Source of the DNA: Yersinia canariae
Lineage (GTDB): Bacteria; Pseudomonadota; Gammaproteobacteria; Enterobacterales; Enterobacteriaceae
DNA length: 64,000 nucleotides
Direction: 5' to 3'
NCBI RefSeq assembly: GCF_009831415.1
Contig: NZ_CP043727.1
Coordinates: 3,162,001-3,226,000 of the forward strand
Shown piece after piece: positions 9,679 to 19,007 of this stretch. How positions within the stretch are numbered: position 1 is the stretch's first letter; the number at the start of each line of letters is the position of its first letter. Under the pieces are notes generated by a model, which was not told the origin of the DNA, did no database searches, and saw nothing but the letters and a program-made list of their open reading frames with translations. The translations under genes and the position numbers were made by a program.

Positions 9679-9710
9679 GGATGGTGCTACAAATAGCTAT
9701 AGCACCATCC
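9679..9710 (-). promoter_or_regulatory. Intercistronic stem-loop osmF-yehY
   Basis: Perfect 11-base stem GGATGGTGCTA / TAGCACCATCC with a 10-base loop, 10 bases after the osmF stop codon. No T-run follows on the minus strand, so it is more likely an mRNA-stabilising or attenuating hairpin than a full terminator. Such hairpins after binding-protein genes usually raise the binding protein above the other subunits. Confidence 0.65.
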
Positions 9711-9720
9711 CTGATACACA

Positions 9721-10656
9721 TCACGATCCTTTAACAAAACCTTTTTCTTTCAGATAATTGGCGGCAACTTTCTTCGCATCCTGACCTTCAACGGCAATAC
9801 GCGCATTCAGTTTTTGTAAAGTTGCACTATCAAGTGTGGCAAATACGGGATCAAGCAAAGCAGGGATATTGGGATGCGCTTTCAGTGTGGCTTCGCGGAT
9901 TATTGGCGTTGGCGCATAAATAGGTTGTACACCTTTGGTGTCTTCTAATGTTTGCAGTCCTAAAGCTGCCACCGGGCCATCAGTACCATACGCCATGGCC
10001 GCATTAACACCCGAGGTTTGTTCAGCCGCCGCTTTAATCGTCACTGCGGTGTCACCACCAGCCAATGACAGCAGCTGATCTTGATTCAATTTGAAACCAT
10101 ATGCTTGTTGGAAAGCAGGAAGAGCATCAGGCCTTTCAATAAACTCAGCAGAGGCTGCTAATTTGAATTTCCCCCCCGCGTTAATCCATTTACCTAAATC
10201 ATCTAATGTTTTCAAATTATTCGTGTTGGCTAAATCCTGACGAACAGCAATAGTCCAAGTGTTGTTTGCTGGTGCGGGTGAAAGCCACACCAATTTATTT
10301 TTTTCATAATCCAGTGCTTTTACTTTTTCATAGCCAGCTTTCGCATCTTTCCAAGCAGGATCTTTTTCATCAGAAAAGAAAAAAGCACCGTTTCCTGTGT
10401 ATTCAGGATAGATATCAATTTCACCTGCAGTGATAGCCCCACGGACGACTTTGGTGGTGCCCAATTGTGATTTATTGGTCGTTTTAATCCCGTTAGCATC
10501 AAGAACCAACACAATAATATTGCCCAGCAATGAGCCTTCAGTATCAATTTTTGAGCCAACACGTACAGTATCAGCGGCCTGTGATATCCCACTTGATACC
10601 ATCAGCATTGCTGTAGCTAACACAAAAATCCGGCTACGGGTTAGGGTCTTTGCCAT
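9721..10656 (-). CDS. osmF: Periplasmic osmoprotectant-binding protein OsmF (YehZ)
   Basis: 311 residues: signal peptide of about 27 residues (ending ISQAA) and an OpuAC-type glycine-betaine-binding domain. Family features include the DTVRVGSKIDTEGSLLGNI start, the VVRGAITAGEIDIYPEYTGN segment, and SAEFIERPDALPAFQQAYGF. It is the first gene of osmF-yehYXW; in Escherichia coli this system is sigma-S dependent and transports glycine betaine with low affinity. AGAGG lies 6 bases before the ATG. Confidence 0.93.
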   Translation of the reverse strand: MAKTLTRSRIFVLATAMLMVSSGISQAADTVRVGSKIDTEGSLLGNIIVLVLDANGIKTTNKSQLGTTKVVRGAITAGEIDIYPEYTGNGAFFFSDEKDPAWKDAKAGYEKVKALDYEKNKLVWLSPAPANNTWTIAVRQDLANTNNLKTLDDLGKWINAGGKFKLAASAEFIERPDALPAFQQAYGFKLNQDQLLSLAGGDTAVTIKAAAEQTSGVNAAMAYGTDGPVAALGLQTLEDTKGVQPIYAPTPIIREATLKAHPNIPALLDPVFATLDSATLQKLNARIAVEGQDAKKVAANYLKEKGFVKGS

Positions 10657-11021
10657 GCTTTACCTCTATCTGCTCAAGGGTTAATGAAAATAAACTCGTT
10701 AATCCTGTAAAATGCTAATGTCAGCAAGACATACACCCACAGCCATTAACAAATCAGCAACCATATTAGATTTAGTCGAAAATAAACCAAATAACCAATT
10801 GATATTAAATATATTATTCAGTCGTGTCGGGTTAACAAACCTATTTATTTTTTAGATAACAATATGATAGCTAACTAATTAAAAGAGTTTCACTGACAAG
10901 ATTGACTGTTAAGATTACACAAAAGGCTGTATATAACAACAGTAAACAACAGATAAATGGAAACAATGTCTGAGGTTGTACGGATACGCCAGCGCCTTCA
11001 TTTCGACGCTGACAAGCAATG
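10657..11021. other. Gene-free stretch upstream of osmF
   Basis: AT-rich 365 bases between osmF and the end of the desaturase gene. It must contain the osmF promoter on the minus strand. I see no convincing ORF, hairpin with T-run or known operator. Confidence 0.5.
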
Positions 11022-12080
11022 TTAGACAGACTCGGTGCGCCTCTCTGCGCAGTCAATCACGGCATGCCGTGCTTGCTCGCTTAGGACTTTATTTTCGCTG
11101 CCGTAAAAGGGATGAATTTCTATTTCCAAGGCGGTAAAAGCAAATGCTTCAAACCATTGAGTATAGCCGCTCACCACAAATTGCTCGCTGCGTTGCTGAT
11201 ATTGGACTCGATTTTCCAGATAAATCTGTCGTAATCCATACCAAGGCAAAGTTGGTAAATCATGATGAACCAAATGATAATTGAGGTTTAGAAATAGTAG
11301 ACGCCATGGCCATGCGGCCTCATTCAGTGTTGAGCGTGCGGCACTATTTTCAGCTGCGCGGTGCTCAAAAAACGATCTTATTTTGGTCAAACTGAGAGCC
11401 GGATAGCTAATCAGCAAAATATAGAAAATAGCCGAAATACCATAACCAGCCATCCAGTGAAACAATAAAGCCAGTAGCCCAAAATGAATCAACCACATGA
11501 TGATGGCAGGACGATTGCCGGCAATAAAAGCACGGATGGTACTTCGAATGGTGTCGATGATATCTAGCGCTGGCCCCAAAGTTAATCGGCCTACAAAAGT
11601 ATTGCTAACCCGCACAATACCTTTGAACAATCGTGGGAAATATTGCCATTGTTCAGCGGTGTAATAATAGCACTCTGGATCTTTTTCCGGGTGAGTTAAG
11701 TCTTCATCCTTATGGTGTTGAATATGTGAATCACGATAAAGACCATAGGGATACCATACTGCCAGCGGCAAAGTCCCTAATAGTTGATTTACCCGTCGCC
11801 AGCGGGTTGGATGGCCGTGAATTAACTCATGTTGTAGCGACATATACCATGCGCTCAGCAATATTAGCAGTACACTACCAATCACAGTACCTAATTGCTG
11901 CCAATAGATGACACTGGTAAACCAGCCGGTATAGATAACACCAATCAATGACCAGGTAGGCAACTCAAGCCGCCATATCCAAGACCGGGACAATTGTTTT
12001 ATCCGCGCTCGTTGCTGCTCACTAAGATAATAAGCACCCCCTGTTTCACGGTAATTAAAGTTAGTATCAGCAGCAGGCAT
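11022..12080 (-). CDS. Membrane fatty acid desaturase family protein
   Basis: 352-residue integral membrane di-iron enzyme. The three histidine boxes are present: HELIHGH (residues 84-90), HIQHH (119-123) and HLVHH (269-273), with an extra histidine in SFFEHR near 240. Hydrophobic helices lie at about 43-80, 190-230 and 255-268. It belongs to the FA_desaturase superfamily (PF00487), which introduces double bonds or hydroxyl groups into acyl chains or related lipids. The real substrate is not known from sequence; beta-carotene hydroxylase-like and alkane-type members share these boxes. It is monocistronic. Confidence 0.82.
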   Translation of the reverse strand: MPAADTNFNYRETGGAYYLSEQQRARIKQLSRSWIWRLELPTWSLIGVIYTGWFTSVIYWQQLGTVIGSVLLILLSAWYMSLQHELIHGHPTRWRRVNQLLGTLPLAVWYPYGLYRDSHIQHHKDEDLTHPEKDPECYYYTAEQWQYFPRLFKGIVRVSNTFVGRLTLGPALDIIDTIRSTIRAFIAGNRPAIIMWLIHFGLLALLFHWMAGYGISAIFYILLISYPALSLTKIRSFFEHRAAENSAARSTLNEAAWPWRLLFLNLNYHLVHHDLPTLPWYGLRQIYLENRVQYQQRSEQFVVSGYTQWFEAFAFTALEIEIHPFYGSENKVLSEQARHAVIDCAERRTESV

Positions 12081-12236
12081 ATTTAGGGCTCATACATGGC
12101 ATCATTCCGGCCAGTATCAGGTTAATAATACCCCCTGCTAACTAACTTAAAATACTATGTAAATCTGAGAATGAGATAATCACTCTTTGTATTGATGAGA
12201 TAAGAAGTGAAAACCGATGAGCTATTACCGGACACA

Positions 12237-13367
12237 TCAATCTTTGACTACATTAATCCAGCACAATTCTTCTGCTGAAAGAGCAATCGCATCCAGTACT
12301 CTGGATACTTTCCAGCCCTCATCGAAATCTGGCCACATGCGATCTCCGGCAGCGATCCCATTAATCAAATCTCGGATCTCTACGGTTTTTTGATCATTAA
12401 ACCCAATACCATGCCCGGCACTAACACAAAATGCTGCATAGTCTGGATGCTGTGGCCCCGTAAGTAATGTCTTAAAACCTTGTCTAGACTGTGGATCATC
12501 ATGCCGATAGAGCTGTAATTCCGCCATTCGCTCCTGAGAATAGCTAATCGCACCTTTGGTACCTGTGACGACATACGTCAGGCCCATTTTGCGACCACAG
12601 GCAATACGTGAAGTTTCTATTGTCCCCATTGCTCCACTGGCAAAACGCACGAGCGCACTCGCCTGATCCTCATTTTCTACCGCACACAGTAATGAAGGAT
12701 TTTTGGGATCAGGTCGCTGTTTAATGACTGTCTGCATATCCCCGCATACATTAGTTATATCACCGACCAAGTAATGAGCCATATTGACAATATGTGCGGC
12801 TAAATCCCCCAATGCCCCTAACCCTGCCAGTGCCTTAGTACAGTGCCAATCCAGCGGTGTTTGTGGGTCGGCCAGATAATCTTCATTATGAGTACCGTAA
12901 AAATGCACAACATCACCAATTTCACCGTTAGCAATAATCTCCCGCGCTAACTGACTGGTAGGGTTCTTCATATAGTTGAATCCTACCAGCGTTTTAACAC
13001 CTTTTGCGCGTGCAGCCTCGGCCATTTCTTTGGCATCTGCGGCGCTAAGAGCCAACGGCTTTTCAGAATAAACATGCTTGCCATGGCTTATAGCGGCGAG
13101 AGCCATTTCTTTATGCAAGAAATTAGGTGCACAAATATCTACGACATCAATAGCAGGGTCAGCAACCAGTTCTTGCCAATGAGCAGTCGCCCGGGAAAAA
13201 CCAAATTCTGCGGCGCGTTGCTGGGCCAATTCAGGTGTGACTTCTGCTAGCATTTCTAAAACCGGTAACCCCTTCAAAGGAAAAACAGTCGCGACCTGCG
13301 CATAAGCAATGGCATGACAACGGCCAATATAACCAGTACCAATAAGGCCAATTCGAACCTTTTTCAT
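12237..13367 (-). CDS. Gfo/Idh/MocA family NAD(P)-dependent oxidoreductase
   Basis: 376 residues. The N-terminal Rossmann domain has the dinucleotide motif IGLIGTGYIGRCHA, and residues around 90-100 hold the family EKPLALS motif whose lysine is catalytic. The C-terminal alpha/beta domain includes GLGALGDLAAHIVNMAHYL. Members oxidise or reduce sugars, inositols and related polyols. ATG at 13367 is chosen because GGGGA lies seven bases before it, although an ATG four codons upstream is in frame. No sugar transporter or sugar-catabolic gene is adjacent, so the substrate is open. Confidence 0.85.
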   Translation of the reverse strand: MKKVRIGLIGTGYIGRCHAIAYAQVATVFPLKGLPVLEMLAEVTPELAQQRAAEFGFSRATAHWQELVADPAIDVVDICAPNFLHKEMALAAISHGKHVYSEKPLALSAADAKEMAEAARAKGVKTLVGFNYMKNPTSQLAREIIANGEIGDVVHFYGTHNEDYLADPQTPLDWHCTKALAGLGALGDLAAHIVNMAHYLVGDITNVCGDMQTVIKQRPDPKNPSLLCAVENEDQASALVRFASGAMGTIETSRIACGRKMGLTYVVTGTKGAISYSQERMAELQLYRHDDPQSRQGFKTLLTGPQHPDYAAFCVSAGHGIGFNDQKTVEIRDLINGIAAGDRMWPDFDEGWKVSRVLDAIALSAEELCWINVVKD

Positions 13368-13755
13368 TCTATTCCCCATGCATCGTTAAGATTTATGCCT
13401 CACTAGGAGGTTAATTTGTTAACGGTTATACGAAATTAAAATTTCACATTCAATGCAAAAATGGAATGAAAAACATTTTTTGCGATGTAGTGCAATTAAT
13501 TTTCTAAGCCAATGAAAACTTGCATTAACAAGTATTAAATCTCGTCATTCAGCTCACAAAATGAAACTACAGTAGTAATAAATGAATTATTAATTCTCTT
13601 TATGAAATTAAATGAATTATTATTTCAATAAGTTGCGAAGCGCTGCGCATCCCTGATAACACAAGGTTTCAATTCTGCAATTTCGTTATATAGTGAGCAC
13701 CGCGATGAAGCATTTGGCTAAGTGGCTTCTTTATAATTACGGCAGGTAATTTGCT
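13368..13755. other. Divergent promoter region, dehydrogenase / sseA
   Basis: 388 AT-rich bases between two divergent genes. An imperfect inverted repeat GCAAAAATG (13455-13463) / CATTTTTTGC (13474-13483) could be a regulator site. A strong AGGAGG at about 13406 is followed only by a TTG-initiated 7-codon reading frame, which I do not call. Nothing else is recognisable. Confidence 0.4.
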
Positions 13756-14613
13756 ATGAACTCATCTTTTCTGGTAACACCACAATGGCTGGCAGAACAT
13801 ATTGATGATGCCAACATCGTTATCCTGGATGCCAGAATGTCACCTCCAGGACTAACACCTAAAAGAGATATTCAGGCCGAGTTTGAGCAGAGGCATATTC
13901 CCGGGGCTGTTTATTTTAATATTGATGCAATAGCTGATAACAGTACTGATTTGCCACATATGTTGCCATCGCCACAAGTATTCGGTGAGATGGTTGGCCA
14001 ATTAGGGGTTAATGAGCAACATACCTTAGTCATTTATGATGATGGTAACCTGTTTTCCGCACCTCGGGTTTGGTGGACATTCCGTCTATTTGGCGCACAA
14101 AAAGTACGCATACTGGCTGGGGGACTTAGTGGCTGGCAGCAGGCGGGTTTCGCATTAGAAAGTGGCCCGGCCAAACCAACACCTCAAACCTTTAATGCAA
14201 CTTTCAATAGTGCTGCAGTCAAAAATAGTAATGAGGTTTTAGCCGCTATCGAAAGCAATGAAATACAAATTTTAGATGCTCGCCCAGCGGGCAGATTTAA
14301 AGCACAGGAACCAGAACCTCGTCCCGGATTACGCCTTGGTCGTATCCCTGGCAGTATTAATGTGCCTTGGGGGAGTATGGTCGAAAATGGGAATTTGAAA
14401 TCACCTCAAGAACTGGCAAATATTTTTGCCGCTCAAGGTGTGGATTTGACCAAACCTATTATTACCAGCTGTGGATCAGGTGTTACAGCTGCGGTGGTAG
14501 CGCTGGGATTAACAGCAGTAAATGCGTCCTCAGTATCACTGTATGATGGTTCTTGGGCTGAATGGGGCGCAGCATCCAATTCACTACCCATTGATGATAC
14601 TCAACTGCCATAA
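13756..14613 (+). CDS. sseA: 3-mercaptopyruvate sulfurtransferase
   Basis: 285 residues with two rhodanese domains. The C-terminal domain has the active-site loop CGSGVTA with the catalytic cysteine at residue 239; this loop separates mercaptopyruvate sulfurtransferases (CGSGVTA) from thiosulfate sulfurtransferases. The N-terminal domain is inactive but keeps DARMSPPG and GAVYFNID. The enzyme moves sulphur from 3-mercaptopyruvate to thiol or cyanide acceptors and can feed sulphide production. It ends 6 bases from the convergent urtE stop with no terminator in between. Confidence 0.93.
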   Translation: MNSSFLVTPQWLAEHIDDANIVILDARMSPPGLTPKRDIQAEFEQRHIPGAVYFNIDAIADNSTDLPHMLPSPQVFGEMVGQLGVNEQHTLVIYDDGNLFSAPRVWWTFRLFGAQKVRILAGGLSGWQQAGFALESGPAKPTPQTFNATFNSAAVKNSNEVLAAIESNEIQILDARPAGRFKAQEPEPRPGLRLGRIPGSINVPWGSMVENGNLKSPQELANIFAAQGVDLTKPIITSCGSGVTAAVVALGLTAVNASSVSLYDGSWAEWGAASNSLPIDDTQLP

Positions 14614-14619
14614 CTTAAC

Positions 14620-15318
14620 TTAAATAGCGACCAGGTTACGGACACCATCAAGCTCCATATCGATGCCGTTCCCTCGTTGGATAATTTTGCCGCGGGACAT
14701 AACTAAATAACTGTCTGCCAATTCCGCGGCAAAATCATAAAATTGCTCGACTAATAAAATGGCCATATCCCCTTGTGCTGCTAGTTTCTTGATAACTAGT
14801 CCGATTTCCTTAATAACTGAGGGCTGAATTCCTTCCGTTGGTTCATCAAGAATTAACAAACGAGGTTGGCAAGCCAGTGCCCGCCCAATTGCCAATTGTT
14901 GCTGTTGTCCGCCCGATAAATCTCCCCCGCGGCGATGTTTCATCTCCTCCAGAATTGGGAAAAGTTGATAAATATGCTTTGGGGCAGACCTGCTTTGTGA
15001 ACCAGGGAAACGCGAAAGCCCTAATAGAATGTTTTCTTCTACTGTTAATCGGGGGAATATTTCCCGGCCTTGTGGCACATAGGCAATCCCCTCTTTTACT
15101 CGCTGATGTGGTGATTGGTGACCAATGTCTTTACCTTCCCAGGTAATACTGCCGTGTTTAGCTGGCACTAACCCCATCAGGCACTTGAGTAGCGTCGTTT
15201 TACCCACACCATTACGGCCTAATAAGCAGGTAACCTCCCCTATAGCGGCCTCGAATGACAATCCGCGCAAGATATGGCTGCCACCATAATATTGATCAAG
15301 TTCATTCACTTGCAGCAT
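14620..15318 (-). CDS. urtE: Urea ABC transporter ATPase UrtE
   Basis: 232 residues, LivF-like ATPase. Walker A GRNGVGKTT, Q-loop in YVPQGREIF, signature LSGGQQQQL, Walker B LLILDEPTEGIQPS and an H-loop in LLVEQF. The YVPQGREIFPRLTVEENI stretch is characteristic of UrtE. It is the last gene of urtABCDE and is preceded by GAGGGG. A paralogue with a changed signature lies at 50670-51380. Confidence 0.93.
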   Translation of the reverse strand: MLQVNELDQYYGGSHILRGLSFEAAIGEVTCLLGRNGVGKTTLLKCLMGLVPAKHGSITWEGKDIGHQSPHQRVKEGIAYVPQGREIFPRLTVEENILLGLSRFPGSQSRSAPKHIYQLFPILEEMKHRRGGDLSGGQQQQLAIGRALACQPRLLILDEPTEGIQPSVIKEIGLVIKKLAAQGDMAILLVEQFYDFAAELADSYLVMSRGKIIQRGNGIDMELDGVRNLVAI

Positions 15319-15422
15319 GTATTCCCCTCAAATATCCAAATAGACATCAGTCACAAGCCGTCAGACCAAAATACAAACTTCAGCTCCCTTGATTAAGGAG
15401 TTGAAATACATCACCGCAGCAC

Positions 15423-16259
15423 TCAGCGCCCTAAATACACTTCAATCACTTGCTCATTAGCCTGCACCTCGGCTAATGACCCCTCGGCTAGCACTTGTCC
15501 CTGATGTAATACAGTGACATGGTCAGCAATAGTCTCTACAAACCCCATATCATGCTCTACCACCATCAGTGAATGCTTCCCTGCCAATTGATTAAACAGC
15601 TCCGCTGTATAAGCTGTTTCCGCATCTGTCATTCCGGCAGCAGGTTCATCCAACAGCAGTAAGTGCGGGTCTTGTACTAATAACATGCCGATTTCAAGAA
15701 ACTGTTTCTGACCATGTGATAACAAGCCCGCCGGTCGCTGGCGCATATCATTCAGACGCAACAGTATCAGCGTCTCATCAATTTGATCCCGCTGCTCATC
15801 ATTCAACTTGGCACGCAAACTTGCCCAAACAGTTTTGGTACTTTTTTGTGCTAACTCAAGGTTTTCAAACACACTTAAAGCTTCAAATACTGTCGGTTTT
15901 TGAAACTTCCGCCCAATCCCAGCTTGGGCTATCTCGACTGTATTCATCGTTGAGAGGTCATGATGTTGGTCATACATCATCTTGCCACTTTGTGGGCGAG
16001 TTTTACCGGTAATAACATCCATCAAAGTCGTTTTACCCGCGCCATTCGGCCCAATAATACAACGCAGCTCACCGACACCAATTTGCAGCGAAAGATTTCG
16101 CAATGCATGAAAACCATCGAAACTGACATTAATACCTTCCAGAGTCAGTACTGGGTCCCGCTGATGACGATATTTATCCGCTGCATGCTGAACCAGACCA
16201 GGCTCTTGAGGCATTATTTCGGGATAAATCAGTTGCTCCGTAATTTGAAATCGGCTCAT
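15423..16259 (-). CDS. urtD: Urea ABC transporter ATPase UrtD
   Basis: 278 residues, LivG-like ATPase with an N-terminal extension of about 45 residues before VLTLEGINVSFDGFHAL. Walker A GPNGAGKTT, signature LLSHGQKQ (the LSHGQ form usual for UrtD), Walker B LLLLDEPAAGMTDAE. A much longer reading frame extends upstream inside urtC, but the ATG at 16259 overlaps the urtC stop (ATGA) and gives the family length. Confidence 0.93.
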   Translation of the reverse strand: MSRFQITEQLIYPEIMPQEPGLVQHAADKYRHQRDPVLTLEGINVSFDGFHALRNLSLQIGVGELRCIIGPNGAGKTTLMDVITGKTRPQSGKMMYDQHHDLSTMNTVEIAQAGIGRKFQKPTVFEALSVFENLELAQKSTKTVWASLRAKLNDEQRDQIDETLILLRLNDMRQRPAGLLSHGQKQFLEIGMLLVQDPHLLLLDEPAAGMTDAETAYTAELFNQLAGKHSLMVVEHDMGFVETIADHVTVLHQGQVLAEGSLAEVQANEQVIEVYLGR

Positions 16260-17332
16260 TTGTCTTTCTCCCGTTTCAGCAAGCCAATAACACCTTTCGG
16301 CAAGAACAAGGTCACTAAAATAAATATTAAGCCGAGGAAGAATTGCCAATATTCCGGCATCGCCATGGTAAACCAACTTTTTGCGCCATTGACAATTCCT
16401 GCCCCGAGCACTGGGCCAATCAACGTGCCGCGCCCGCCAAGTGCTACCCAAATTGCAGCTTCAATAGAGTTGGTCGGCGACATTTCACTGGGATTGATGA
16501 TGCCGACCTGCGGTACATATAACGCACCGGCCAGTGCACATAGTACGGCGGACAGTGTCCAGATAAACAATTTGAAACCCTTGGGGTCATAACCGCAGAA
16601 TGTCAGGCGGTTTTCCGCATCACGTACCGCCGTCAATACTCGGCCAAATTTAGTTCGCGCGACGGTAAAACCCAACACCAAACTGGCGATTAACAGTGCA
16701 AGTGTTGCCAGAAATAAGGCAATTCGCGTAGAGGTTGCTGATACCGAAAAACCCAACATGGTCGTGAAGCCGGTGAACCCATTATTGCCGCCAAAGCCGG
16801 TTTCATTACGAAAGAACAGTAGCATTCCGGCGTAGGTTAATGCCTGAGTCATGATGGAAAAATAAACGCCTTTTATTTTGGAGCGAAAAGCAAAGTAGCC
16901 AAAAATAAAAGCCAATGAGCCGGGGACCAACACAATCAAACACAATGCCCAAACAAAATATTGGCTGCCCCCCCAAAACCACGGCAACTCAGACCATGAG
17001 AGAAATGACATGAATGCGGGTAAGCCATCACCAGCAGCTTGCCGCATCAGGTACATCCCCATGGCATAACCGCCCAGTGCAAAAAACAAACCATGGCCGA
17101 GAGACAGCAACCCGGCATACCCCCACACCAGATCCAGTGCAATTGCCACCACCGCATAGCACAGAATCTTACCCATCAAGGTCAAGGTATACGTCGAGAT
17201 AGCCAGTGGATTATCCGCAGGCAATAAGGCCAAAAAAGGAAGAATAATCAATGAAATAGTTGCTATGCCTGCTAATGACAGGCTCAGGATTGGTGCTTTC
17301 TGCGCCAAAGTAATTGCCAACGGTTGATTCAT
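16256..17332 (-). CDS. urtC: Urea ABC transporter permease UrtC
   Basis: 358-residue LivM-like permease with about nine membrane helices. GYAGLLSLGHGLFFALGGYA is the conserved segment of branched-chain-type permeases, and GGRGTLIGPVLGAGIVNGAKSWF near the end is characteristic of UrtC. The start overlaps the urtB stop (TAATG), so the two permeases are translationally coupled. Confidence 0.93.
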   Translation of the reverse strand: MNQPLAITLAQKAPILSLSLAGIATISLIILPFLALLPADNPLAISTYTLTLMGKILCYAVVAIALDLVWGYAGLLSLGHGLFFALGGYAMGMYLMRQAAGDGLPAFMSFLSWSELPWFWGGSQYFVWALCLIVLVPGSLAFIFGYFAFRSKIKGVYFSIMTQALTYAGMLLFFRNETGFGGNNGFTGFTTMLGFSVSATSTRIALFLATLALLIASLVLGFTVARTKFGRVLTAVRDAENRLTFCGYDPKGFKLFIWTLSAVLCALAGALYVPQVGIINPSEMSPTNSIEAAIWVALGGRGTLIGPVLGAGIVNGAKSWFTMAMPEYWQFFLGLIFILVTLFLPKGVIGLLKREKDK

Positions 17333-18933
17333 TAGTCACTCACCCTGCCCTTGAGGGCAAACAAACCTTGCGGTCTTTTTTGAATAAACAAAATGATCAG
17401 CACTAAAATCAATATCTTGCCTAGCACTGCGCCAATCTGCGGTTCCAGAATTTTATTCAACATACCCAGCCCCAAAGCAGCAACCACACTGCCCGCTAGT
17501 TGGCCGACACCACCGAGTACCACCACCAAGAAAGAGTCGATGATGTAGCCCTGCCCTAATTCCGGGCCGACATTCCCCAGTTGTGATAGCGCAACCCCTC
17601 CTAGCCCGGCGATACCAGAACCCAGCCCAAAAGCCAGCATGTCGACCTTTCCTGTCGCCACCCCACAACAAGCAGCCATCGCGCGGTTTTGTGTCACAGC
17701 ACGAACCTGCAATCCGAGGCGAGTTTTATTCAGTAACAACCATGTGAGCAGCAGAACAATCACGACGAAGGCAATAACAGCAATGCGATTCCAGGGTAAA
17801 ACCAGATTGGGTAAAATCTGTATCCCGCCAGATAACCAGTTAGGATTGGCAACTTCCAAATTCTGCGCACCAAAAATCATCCGCACCCCTTGGATAAGCA
17901 TCAAACTGATCCCCCAGGTTGCCAATAGTGTTTCCAGTGGTCGCCCATACAGATGCCGAATCACTGTTCGCTCTAAAGTCATCCCAATTCCAGCAGTGAT
18001 AAAGAATGCCACGGGCAATGCGGCCACTGGATAGAAGGCCAGCCAGTGTGGGGCAAATTGTTGAAATAAGGATTGCACCAAATAAGCGGAGTAGGCACCT
18101 AGCATCAGCATTTCACCATGGGCCATATTGATAACACCCAATAACCCATAGGTGATAGCTAATCCCAGCGCAGCCAACAATAAGATAGACCCCAGAGACA
18201 GCCCACTAAATACTTGCCCGATGATATCCCCCACCATCAATCGATTTTGTACCTGTTTTAAACTATTGGCCGCCGCAGCACGGACTCCAGCATCGGGTTC
18301 CACTTTGGCATCGGTTAAACTTTGTAACCGTGATTGAGTCTGTGGTGAACCCGATTGCCCCAATAGTTGTACCGCGTGCAAACGTATCTGCGGATTACTG
18401 TCGGTAAGCTGTAAATTTGCCAGAGCAACACTCAAAGCCTCTTTGACTGTGCTGCTGGTTTCTAATTTCAAGCGCTGAGTAAGAAGCGGTAATTGTTCAC
18501 TTTGTGCTTGCTGTTGTAATTCTTGCGCTGCTTGTAAGCGCACAGATTCATCGTCACTGACTAACCGTTGAGCCGCCAATGCATTTGCAATCAGAATACG
18601 TAAGCGATTATTGAGCCAAACTTTCTTCGGGGCGCCCGTCGGCTGTAACTGCCCCTCTAGCGGGGTGAAAACCTGATTATTCTGGACGAAAACCTGCCCT
18701 GCACTGTCTATCACCAACGTTTCTTGTTTCAACGCTTGCAATAATGGTAACCGGCTAGCATCTGGTGCTGTTGCCCATTGCTGCAACAGAATGGCTTGTT
18801 GTGAACGATTAGCCGCGGCAAAATCGTGAACTGGCCCTGCTGTCGCCAATGTTGATACGCCCAATAACAGGCCCATCATCACTCTAAGCAAATAATTGGC
18901 CGCTCTACTCCAACTAGGAATTAACGATTTCAT
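17332..18933 (-). CDS. urtB: Urea ABC transporter permease UrtB with N-terminal HEAT-like domain
   Basis: 533 residues. After a signal-like segment (about 1-33), residues to ~225 form an alpha-helical, HEAT/PBS-lyase-like periplasmic domain, with repeats such as LRILIANALAAQ, VRLQAAQELQQQ and IRLHAVQLLGQS. This is followed by a LivH-like permease (GLLGVINMAHGEMLMLGAYSA). Both parts are usual for UrtB. ATG at 18933 fits a signal start; a frame reaching back to the urtA stop would add 25 unlikely residues. The function of the extra domain is not known. Confidence 0.92.
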   Translation of the reverse strand: MKSLIPSWSRAANYLLRVMMGLLLGVSTLATAGPVHDFAAANRSQQAILLQQWATAPDASRLPLLQALKQETLVIDSAGQVFVQNNQVFTPLEGQLQPTGAPKKVWLNNRLRILIANALAAQRLVSDDESVRLQAAQELQQQAQSEQLPLLTQRLKLETSSTVKEALSVALANLQLTDSNPQIRLHAVQLLGQSGSPQTQSRLQSLTDAKVEPDAGVRAAAANSLKQVQNRLMVGDIIGQVFSGLSLGSILLLAALGLAITYGLLGVINMAHGEMLMLGAYSAYLVQSLFQQFAPHWLAFYPVAALPVAFFITAGIGMTLERTVIRHLYGRPLETLLATWGISLMLIQGVRMIFGAQNLEVANPNWLSGGIQILPNLVLPWNRIAVIAFVVIVLLLTWLLLNKTRLGLQVRAVTQNRAMAACCGVATGKVDMLAFGLGSGIAGLGGVALSQLGNVGPELGQGYIIDSFLVVVLGGVGQLAGSVVAALGLGMLNKILEPQIGAVLGKILILVLIILFIQKRPQGLFALKGRVSD

Positions 18934-19007
18934 AGGCCCACTCTTCACTGATATGTGGCAAAAAGAGCCGGAGACAGCCAAACATGACTGACTCCGGGGA
19001 GTCAGCA

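Noticed and set aside
10871..11056. 61-residue minus-strand frame
   Set aside because: Overlaps the end of the desaturase gene and has no ribosome site or similarity.
13406..13436. Leader peptide after AGGAGG
   Set aside because: The frame would start with TTG and has only seven codons; no regulatory residue pattern or downstream attenuator.
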